A DNA stretch of 29,856 bases, taken from assembly GCF_030525755.1 (NCBI RefSeq), contig NZ_JAUNEC010000019.1:1-29856 (forward strand), written 5' to 3'. How positions within the stretch are numbered: position 1 is the first letter of the stretch; each line of letters starts with the position of its first letter. The notes beneath the pieces were generated by a model. The model made no database searches and was not told the origin of the DNA. It saw only the letters and a list, made by a program, of their open reading frames with translations. A program made the translations under genes and the position numbers. The DNA comes from Alysiella sp. (lineage in GTDB: Bacteria > Pseudomonadota > Gammaproteobacteria > Burkholderiales > Neisseriaceae). Below are positions 24,769-29,856 of the stretch, in pieces.

Positions 24769-25512
24769 ATGTTGTCCATTTATGCCCATCACATCTTGCC
24801 TGAATACCTGAATGATTTGCCATTTGAAGTTCATATTAACAACAGATTGCCTGAAAGTGGTGTTTATCTTTTTTGTGATGAACACGGTGTGTCTTTGTGT
24901 AAGGTGGGCAAAAAAGGGAAGGTTCAAGTGGATTTTGTTGGCGGTGCAGCTGAATATCGTCGTACAAAAGGCGGTGGTGAATTGATTGGCAAAGCCGTTA
25001 ATCACAGCAGTCAGCCCATTGTTTGGGATGCAACAGGCGGTCTGGGACGCGATGCTTTTGTGTTGGCATCGTTAGGTTTGAAAGTTGATGTTTTTGAACA
25101 AGATGAACGGGTTTTTGCCTTGTTATACGATGGCATCATGCGTGCCTTATCTCATCGAGAAACGGCTGAAATTATGACACAAATCAATCTGCATTATGGC
25201 AATGCCGTTGAAAAAATGCACCAATATTGCTTACAAAAGCCCGATTGCCGTCCTGATGTGGTTTATCTTGACCCCATGTATCCCGATAAACAGAAATCGG
25301 CAGCAGTCAAAAAAGAAATGGCGTATTTTCATGAGTTATTGGGGCTGCCTGAAAACACAAATGATGCTGCATTGTTTCAGGCAGCAAGGGAAATAGCGAA
25401 AAAACGGGTTGTGGTTAAACGTCCGCGTTTGGGTAGATGTTTGTGTGATGAAAAACCTGCTTATCAATATGTGGGAAAATCCACGCGATTTGATGTTTAT
25501 TTGCCCTTGTGA
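24769..25512 (+). CDS. rsmJ: RsmJ, 16S rRNA m2G1516 methyltransferase
   Basis: 247 residues (E. coli RsmJ 250). A class I SAM-dependent methyltransferase that modifies G1516 in 16S rRNA. The SAM-binding motif I is DATGGLGRDAFVLASLG around residue 85-100, the acidic motif II is FEQDERV, and the catalytic stretch is YLDPMYPDKQKSAAVKKEM. KRPRLG near the end is also typical. A leader TTG at 24751 is in frame, but its first residues are encoded by an uptake sequence; the ATG at 24769 is preferred. The gene is convergent with grxD, with which it shares a 19-bp palindromic terminator. Confidence 0.92.
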   Translation: MLSIYAHHILPEYLNDLPFEVHINNRLPESGVYLFCDEHGVSLCKVGKKGKVQVDFVGGAAEYRRTKGGGELIGKAVNHSSQPIVWDATGGLGRDAFVLASLGLKVDVFEQDERVFALLYDGIMRALSHRETAEIMTQINLHYGNAVEKMHQYCLQKPDCRPDVVYLDPMYPDKQKSAAVKKEMAYFHELLGLPENTNDAALFQAAREIAKKRVVVKRPRLGRCLCDEKPAYQYVGKSTRFDVYLPL

Positions 25513-25520
25513 GTTGAATG

Positions 25521-25567
25521 TGTATTGAAGCTGTCTGAAAACAGCGTATTCAGACAGCTTCAATACA
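25521..25567. terminator. Bidirectional terminator between rsmJ and grxD
   Basis: TGTATTGAAGCTGTCTGAA (25521-25539) is perfectly complementary to 25549-25567 over 19 bases, loop 9. It lies 8 bases after rsmJ and 5 bases after grxD (minus strand), so it can serve both. Both arms carry the same departure from simDUS (GCTGTCTGAA). Confidence 0.75.
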
Positions 25568-25572
25568 GGTTT

Positions 25573-25881
25573 TTAGGGTTTTAACAGTTCTTGCAGTTCG
25601 CCTGCTTCAAACATTTCCATCATGATGTCTGAACCGCCTACAAATTCACCGTTTACATAAAGTTGTGGAATGGTGGGCCAATCGGAATAAACTTTAATGC
25701 CTTGACGCACTTCATCGTTTTCCAAAACATTAACCGTAACATAATCTTCGCAGCCAACGGCGTTTAAAATTTGTACGGCACGCGAAGAGAAGCCACATTG
25801 CGGGAATTGGCGACTGCCTTTCATAAACAAGACTACACGGTGACTGGTAACAACTTCTTTGATTTGCTCTTGAATACTCAT
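25573..25881 (-). CDS. grxD: Monothiol glutaredoxin GrxD (CGFS type)
   Basis: 102 residues from the chosen start. CGFS at residues 29-32 in QFPQCGFSSRA defines the monothiol class, which binds a [2Fe-2S] cluster with glutathione and shuttles clusters and iron. WPTIPQLYVNGEFVGGSDI gives the glutathione-binding TIPQ and GGSD motifs. The usual KGTP.FPQCGFS reads KGSRQFPQCGFS here, a change in the loop before the cysteine. The ORF extends to 25923, but AAGGA lies 7 bases before the ATG at 25881; an ATG directly upstream (25884) is the alternative. It is divergent from the lipoprotein gene at 26079. Confidence 0.95.
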   Translation of the reverse strand: MSIQEQIKEVVTSHRVVLFMKGSRQFPQCGFSSRAVQILNAVGCEDYVTVNVLENDEVRQGIKVYSDWPTIPQLYVNGEFVGGSDIMMEMFEAGELQELLKP

Positions 25882-25921
25882 CATATTTTCCTTCATAACA
25901 AAATGATTCATAAAAAAACGC

Positions 25922-25927
25922 ATTATA
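25922..25927 (-). promoter_or_regulatory. Likely -10 element of the grxD promoter
   Basis: On the minus strand GCTATAATGCG gives a perfect TATAAT about 41 bases before the grxD ATG. The same GCTATAATG context precedes pqiA. No good -35 is visible at 16-18 bases. Confidence 0.45.
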
Positions 25928-26004
25928 GCTTTAATTTAAGCCAAATTGGTAAATGACTTGATGCCATATTATGCGTGGTTAACTTAAAAAATCATGATTT
26001 TGAC

Positions 26005-26034
26005 TTGGCGTATGATTGGAAATACAGCTACAAT
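26005..26034 (+). promoter_or_regulatory. Probable promoter of the amino-acid-binding lipoprotein gene
   Basis: TTGGCG (26005-26010) and TACAAT (26029-26034) are 18 bases apart. The -10 lies 44 bases before the ATG, and AGGAAG is well placed for translation. Nearby TTGACT (26000-26005) is a better -35 by sequence but 23 bases away. Confidence 0.5.
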
Positions 26035-26078
26035 CTTGGTCTTTCATAAACATACTCACATACACAGGAAGAAAAATC

Positions 26079-26969
26079 ATGTTGAAAAAAATCGCATTAA
26101 GTACCACAACAATTTTGATTTTGGCAGCGTGCAATAATCAAGCACCTGCTGCAAAAGAGACCGCAGGCTCATCAGCCGCTTCTGTTGCTGCGGCAAGTGT
26201 GGCAGACCAAAATACCACTTCTGCACCAGCGCTAACGGAGGCGACTGTTTCAGGCAGCCTGATTGAACGCATCAACAATAAAGGTACGATTACCGTTGGT
26301 ACAGAAGGCACTTATGCACCGTTTACTTATCGCGATAAAGATGGCAAGCTCACAGGCTATGATGTGGAAGTAACCCGTGCGGTTGCTGCTAAATTGGGTG
26401 TACAAGTGGAGTTTAAAGAAACCCAATGGGAGGCGATGTTGACGGGTTTAAAAGCAGGACGCTTTGATTTGGTTGCCAATCAAGTGGCACTCACATCGCC
26501 TGAACGACAAGCGACTTTTGATAAATCGGAGCCGTACAGTTGGAGTGGACCTGCATTGATGGCACGTGCTGATGAAACCCGCATCAAAACGGTGGCAGAC
26601 ATTAAAGGTTTGAAAGCCGCACAAACATTAAGCAGTAATTATGGTGAAATGGCGGTTAAAGCCGAAGCCGAAATTGTGCCAGTAGATGGTATGGCACAAG
26701 CCTTAACTTTGGTGCAACAAAAACGGGCTGATGCTACTCTGAATGATGCTTTGTCATTCTTGGATTATTTGAAGAAAAATCCTGATTCGGGCTTAAAAAT
26801 TGTTTGGACAGCAGGTGCGGAAGAGAAAAAAGGCGCAGGTTTAATTGCCAATAAAGGCAATGATGAGGCGATTGCCAAAATCAGTGAAGCCGTTAAAGCA
26901 TTGCAAGCTGATGGGACACTGACCAAATTGGGCGAAGAATTTTTTGGTAAAGATGTCAGCAAACAATAA
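26079..26969 (+). CDS. Amino-acid ABC transporter substrate-binding lipoprotein (family 3)
   Basis: 296 residues. The signal peptide ends in lipobox LAAC with lipidated Cys18. An Ala/Ser/Thr-rich linker (residues about 21-60) leads to a family 3 solute-binding domain: KGTITVGTEGTYAPFTYRD, GYDVEVTRAVAAKLG, WEAMLTGLKAGRFDLVANQVALTSPER. This fits periplasmic binding of a polar amino acid or cystine; the exact ligand cannot be told. AGGAAG lies 8 bases before the ATG; the frame is open to 26016, which I reject because it lacks the signal peptide start. No permease or ATPase gene is adjacent. A full uptake sequence (about 26249-26260) encodes SGSL at the linker-domain border. Confidence 0.93.
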   Translation: MLKKIALSTTTILILAACNNQAPAAKETAGSSAASVAAASVADQNTTSAPALTEATVSGSLIERINNKGTITVGTEGTYAPFTYRDKDGKLTGYDVEVTRAVAAKLGVQVEFKETQWEAMLTGLKAGRFDLVANQVALTSPERQATFDKSEPYSWSGPALMARADETRIKTVADIKGLKAAQTLSSNYGEMAVKAEAEIVPVDGMAQALTLVQQKRADATLNDALSFLDYLKKNPDSGLKIVWTAGAEEKKGAGLIANKGNDEAIAKISEAVKALQADGTLTKLGEEFFGKDVSKQ

Positions 26970-26991
26970 ATAGGCTGCCTGAAACAAAATC

Positions 26992-27027
26992 AAACACACC
27001 GTCATCATGAAATGGCGGTGTGTTTTT
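26992..27027 (+). terminator. Rho-independent terminator of the lipoprotein gene
   Basis: AAACACACCGTCAT (26992-27005) pairs with ATGGCGGTGTGTTT (27012-27025) over 14 positions with one G-T pair, loop 6, followed by more T. It is unusual in this window in not being built from uptake sequences, although one copy (AGGCTGCCTGAA) lies just before it at 26972-26983. Confidence 0.8.
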
Positions 27028-27069
27028 GTGTGTTTGTATCGTCATTTAAAATAAGAATAAGGAAACCCA

Positions 27070-27170
27070 TATGGTCGCAGAAGTGAAAATGCAATACAAG
27101 TCAAGTCGACAACGAGAGCTGTGTACATTCCTACATAAATGAGGTCGTACTTTTCCCTTCTACAACTATA
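27070..27170 (-). repeat. Palindromic repeat family, copy D
   Basis: Starts TATGGTCGCAGAAGTGAAAA and ends CCCTTCTACAACTATA. The reverse complement aligns along its length with copy C, including the AATGTACACAGCTCTCGTTG core. It ends 15 bases from the pobA stop; relative to the gene it follows, its orientation is the same as copy C after pncB. Confidence 0.8.
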
Positions 27171-27185
27171 TGTGAGAACGTTCAC

Positions 27186-28355
27186 TCAGTAGGGTAAACC
27201 CACATAGTTTTCTGCCAAGACTTTTGCACCGTGTTCGGTCATGAATAATTGATTGAATTCAGCACGTTGAATTTGTTCATCAAAAGCATCATTATCGGGG
27301 AATGTGTGCAGCAATTTGGTCATGTACCAAGAAAAGCGTTCTGCCGCCCAAACGCGTTTCAGGCAGCGTTCGGAATAGTTGTCTATGCCTGTGCTGCTGT
27401 TATTGCTGTAGTAATCGGCAAAGGCATCTGCTAAACATTGAACATCACCTGCTGCCAAGTTCAAGCCTTTTGCGCCTGTGGGTGGGACAATGTGGGCAGC
27501 ATCGCCTGCCAAAAACAGTTTGTGATAACGCATGGGTTCGCTAACAAAACTGCGTAAAGGCGCGATGCTTTTTTCTAAACTTGTACCTGTTACCAAACGT
27601 TCTGCGGCTTCGGGATAGAGACGGTTTTTCAATTCAGCCCAAAAGCGTTCATCGCTCCAATCTTCTACTTTGTCTGTGAGTGGTACTTGCAAATAGTAGC
27701 GGCTTCGTGTTTCGGAACGTTGGCTACACAGGGCAAAACCGTTTGGGTGTTTGATGTAAATGAGTTCATCGGATACGGGTGGCGTATCTGACAGCAAGCC
27801 TAGCCAACCAAAGGGGTAAACGCGTTCAAAGGTTTTTAATACATCAGCTGGTATACTCTGGCGTGATACACCGTGAAAACCATCACAGCCCGCAATGAAA
27901 TCACATTCAATTCGGTGGGTTTGACCTTCTTTTTCATAAGTGGCATAAGGAGCATCGCTATCTATGCCGAAAAGTTGCACATTATCGGCTTCGTAAATGG
28001 TTTGCCCACCTGTTTGAGTACGTACTGCCATTAAATCACGCGTAACTTCGGTTTGACCGTAAACCACAACTGAACGACCAATTTCTTTTTCAAAATCAAT
28101 GCGTTTTCGTTCTTTATCAAAAACCAATTCAATACCATGATGCACCAGACCTTCTTTGTGTAAACGTTCGGCTGCACCTGCGCGTTCCAAGCCCTCTACG
28201 GTAATGCTTTCTAAAACGCCAGCACGAATGCGGCTTAAAACGTATTCACCTGTTTTGCGTTCTAAAATCACATTGTCAATGCCGTTTTGGTACAGCAGTT
28301 GCCCCAATAATAAGCCTGATGGACCTGCGCCAATAATCAAAACTTGGGTTTTCAT
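27186..28355 (-). CDS. pobA: 4-hydroxybenzoate 3-monooxygenase
   Basis: 389 residues (Pseudomonas PobA 394). This FAD enzyme uses NADPH and O2 to turn 4-hydroxybenzoate into protocatechuate. The FAD dinucleotide fold GAGPSGLLLG is at residues 9-18, RIRAGVLES and VVVYGQTEVTRDLM follow, DFIAGCDGFHGVSRQSIP is the DG motif, SELIYIKHPNGFALCSQRSETRSRYY holds the residues equivalent to Tyr201, Ser212, Arg214 and Tyr222, and GDAAHIVPPTGAKGLNLA is the second FAD motif. The C-terminal AENYVGLPY keeps the Tyr385 equivalent and then stops, a few residues shorter than usual. A TTG at 28361 is in frame, but AAGGA is best spaced for the ATG at 28355. No pobR or pca genes are nearby. Confidence 0.94.
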   Translation of the reverse strand: MKTQVLIIGAGPSGLLLGQLLYQNGIDNVILERKTGEYVLSRIRAGVLESITVEGLERAGAAERLHKEGLVHHGIELVFDKERKRIDFEKEIGRSVVVYGQTEVTRDLMAVRTQTGGQTIYEADNVQLFGIDSDAPYATYEKEGQTHRIECDFIAGCDGFHGVSRQSIPADVLKTFERVYPFGWLGLLSDTPPVSDELIYIKHPNGFALCSQRSETRSRYYLQVPLTDKVEDWSDERFWAELKNRLYPEAAERLVTGTSLEKSIAPLRSFVSEPMRYHKLFLAGDAAHIVPPTGAKGLNLAAGDVQCLADAFADYYSNNSSTGIDNYSERCLKRVWAAERFSWYMTKLLHTFPDNDAFDEQIQRAEFNQLFMTEHGAKVLAENYVGLPY

Positions 28356-28521
28356 GGTCAATATTCCTTATGAATTTTGATGTGGATTAGATTTTTAGGC
28401 AGTTTGTATCAGAATTACTTGCGACAACAATCATTTTTTGATGATAGCTGTTATGCTAATTTTGTAAGGTCTGTTGTGTGGATAGATGACATAAAATTGA
28501 GCAATAAAAATACGTATTGAA

Positions 28522-28548
28522 GAAGGCAGATATGGTTTATCTGCCTTC
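28522..28548 (-). terminator. Terminator after the DUF4298 gene
   Basis: GAAGGCAGATA (28522-28532) pairs perfectly with TATCTGCCTTC (28538-28548), loop 5. It begins 7 bases after the DUF4298 stop on the minus strand; TTCAATACGTATTTTT follows. It is not a uptake sequence. Confidence 0.65.
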
Positions 28549-28554
28549 GTTTGT

Positions 28555-28887
28555 TTATGAGTTGTACTCATGTTCCAATGCACTGACTGCGCTTTTGAGT
28601 CGTTGTAGTGTAAGTTGGCGAAAATCATGCAAGGCATTCCAAATTGCATCTTCGCTCAATATACTGTATTCGCCTTCGGTATGGGTATTCAGTTGTATGC
28701 CTTTTTCTTGGGCTTCATACAATGTTCGGTAATGACCATTTGTGTAAAAATCTTCAATTTGTTGTATTAAATCAATGGCTTTCTGCCAACGATAGATATC
28801 GGCTTCCAATTCAGGCAGCAGTTTTGTCCACTCGCGGTATAGTGTTTGTACACGGTCAAGCTCTTGTTGGTGTGTGTCTTTTTTCAT
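28555..28887 (-). CDS. DUF4298 domain protein
   Basis: 110 residues, no signal peptide or membrane segment. An N-terminal helical pair (QELDRVQTLYREWTKLLPELEADIYRW) is followed by IQQIEDFYTNGHYRTLYEAQEKG and the family's conserved stretch LSEDAIWNALHDF, then a final helix. This matches the DUF4298 pattern, whose function is unknown. It is probably a small cytoplasmic helical protein. A GGAA close to the ATG is a weak binding site. It lies between era and pobA with hairpins on both sides, so it looks like a single-gene unit. Confidence 0.75.
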   Translation of the reverse strand: MKKDTHQQELDRVQTLYREWTKLLPELEADIYRWQKAIDLIQQIEDFYTNGHYRTLYEAQEKGIQLNTHTEGEYSILSEDAIWNALHDFRQLTLQRLKSAVSALEHEYNS

Positions 28888-28934
28888 TTCCAGTTCACTT
28901 TCAAATGTTGCAGGCGGGAATGACGGTAATTTTT

Positions 28935-28989
28935 ATTTTTCAGGCAGCATTTGAATTTTAGTCGTGTATTTTAAGGCTGCCTGAAAAAT
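28935..28989 (-). terminator. Uptake-sequence hairpin after era
   Basis: ATTTTTCAGGCAGC (28935-28948) pairs perfectly with GCTGCCTGAAAAAT (28976-28989) over 14 bases, with a 27-base loop. It starts 3 bases after the era stop on the minus strand. Confidence 0.6.
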
Positions 28990-28992
28990 CAA

Positions 28993-29856
28993 TTACAGCC
29001 CCAATTCGTTCAAGAAACGAATGTCGTCTGCCCAGCCCGATTTCACTTTCACCCACACTTTTAAATACACTTTGCAATCAAACAATTTTTCCATGTCCAA
29101 ACGCGCTTCGGTGGAGATTTTTTTCAGCTTTTCGCCACCTTTGCCGATGACGATGGGTTTTTGGTTTTCTTTGTCCACCAGCACGGCGATGTAGATGTGG
29201 TTCATGCCGTTTTCTTGTTTGAATTGTTCCACTTCCACGTTCATGGCGTAGGGCAATTCTTCGCCCAAGTAGCGAAACAGCTTTTCGCGCACAATTTCCA
29301 TCGCCAAAAAACGGCTGGATTTGTCGGTAACCATGTCTTCGGGGTAAAGGGGAATGCTTTCAGGCAGCATGGGTTTGAGCGTGGCAAGCAAATTGGCAAT
29401 GCGTAAACCGTGTTTCGCACTGACCACTTCGCTGGTAATGAAATCAAATTCTTGTTTCACTTCATCAATAAATTGGTTGAGCGCGAATTTGTCTTTGGCT
29501 TTGTCTTTGTCAATTTTGTTCACAACCAACACGACTGGCGTGTTTTTGGGTAATTGTTTCAACACGGTGCGGTCGGCTTCGGTAAAACGCATGGCTTCAA
29601 TCACGAATGCAATCACGTCCACGCCGCTCATGGCTTCGGTTACGTTCAAATTCAGGCGGTCGTTCAAGGCGTTGCGGTGGTCGGTTTGGAAACCAGGTGT
29701 GTCCACAAACACGAATTGGGCGGTGTCATCGGTGTAAATGCCTGTTACTTTGTGGCGTGTGGTTTGGGCTTTTTTGCTGGTAATGCTGATTTTTTGCCCG
29801 ATTAAATGGTTCATCAGCGTGGATTTGCCCACATTGGGGCGACCCACTATCGCAAT
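28993..29856 (-). CDS. era: GTPase Era (5' end beyond the window)
   Basis: 287 codons are present plus the stop; about 15-20 N-terminal residues lie beyond the right edge. Era is an essential GTPase that binds the 3' end of 16S rRNA during 30S assembly. The P-loop GRPNVGKSTLMN, switch region TRHKVTG, G3 DTPG, and G4 NKID are seen, followed by the C-terminal KH domain with IVIGKGGEKLKKIS and a final KVWVKVKSGWADD. The frame is open to the window edge (IAIVGRPN), so the GTG at 29847 is an internal valine, not a start. Base composition is richer in G+C than the neighbours, as in pyrG. Usually rnc lies upstream; it is out of view. Confidence 0.95.
   Translation of the reverse strand: MAIVGRPNVGKSTLMNHLIGQKISITSKKAQTTRHKVTGIYTDDTAQFVFVDTPGFQTDHRNALNDRLNLNVTEAMSGVDVIAFVIEAMRFTEADRTVLKQLPKNTPVVLVVNKIDKDKAKDKFALNQFIDEVKQEFDFITSEVVSAKHGLRIANLLATLKPMLPESIPLYPEDMVTDKSSRFLAMEIVREKLFRYLGEELPYAMNVEVEQFKQENGMNHIYIAVLVDKENQKPIVIGKGGEKLKKISTEARLDMEKLFDCKVYLKVWVKVKSGWADDIRFLNELGL

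Noticed and set aside
28361..28361. TTG start for pobA
   Set aside because: Only 3 bases from AAGGA, while the ATG two codons later is well spaced and begins the family sequence MKTQV.
1..29856. tRNA, rRNA, CRISPR arrays, prophage or integrase genes
   Set aside because: I looked for tRNA arms, regularly spaced repeats and integrase motifs on both strands and found none; the dispersed repeats are not regularly spaced.

Overview
The window is a stretch of chromosome from a low-GC member of the Neisseriaceae. The main pointer is the DNA uptake sequence: AGGCTGCCTGAA and its complement TTCAGGCAGCCT occur in several dozen full or near copies, mostly between genes and often as inverted pairs after stop codons. 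That dialect is the one described for Simonsiella muelleri (AG-simDUS), so Simonsiella, Alysiella or a close relative is most likely. The protein-level matches (NrdB, PurC, PheA, Ung, PncB) also look neisserial. I see no phage, integrase, CRISPR array, tRNA or rRNA.

Layout. 1-6079 (minus strand): 5' part of rsgA, lapB and lapA (LPS biosynthesis control), fpr, msbA, a YfaE-like ferredoxin and nrdB. 6313-7938 (plus): pyrG, followed by a 58-bp perfect palindrome that looks like a small mobile element. 8145-15086 (minus): mnmA, lptG, a DUF808 membrane protein and the pqiC-pqiB-pqiA cluster. 15087-15599: a gene-free divergent region with several inverted repeats. 15600-25512 (plus): ung, pncB, purC, a decayed PIN-domain toxin gene, a YfeX-like DyP peroxidase, corC, pheA, a YccS-type membrane protein and rsmJ. 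25573-25881 (minus): grxD. 26079-26969 (plus): an amino-acid-binding lipoprotein. 27186-29856 (minus): pobA, a DUF4298 gene and era (5' end beyond the window).

Themes. Many genes serve the cell envelope: LapAB sets LPS synthesis, MsbA flips lipid A, LptG drives LPS export, and PqiABC is an MCE lipid-transport system. Others serve nucleotide supply (NrdB with its iron-sulfur partner, PyrG, PurC), tRNA/rRNA/ribosome maturation (MnmA, RsmJ, RsgA, Era), NAD recycling (PncB), DNA repair (Ung), phenylalanine synthesis (PheA) and iron/heme redox chemistry (Fpr, YfeX, GrxD). Most are single-gene units separated by uptake-sequence hairpins rather than long operons.

The least expected signal is a family of about 95-110-bp palindromic repeats with TATRGTYGYAGAA-type ends, present in four clear copies (11427, 15452, 17591, 27070) and one decayed copy (24640). 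Three of them lie within about 16 bases of a stop codon. They resemble neisserial Correia elements in size, TA-type ends and location, but the sequence I recall for those is different.
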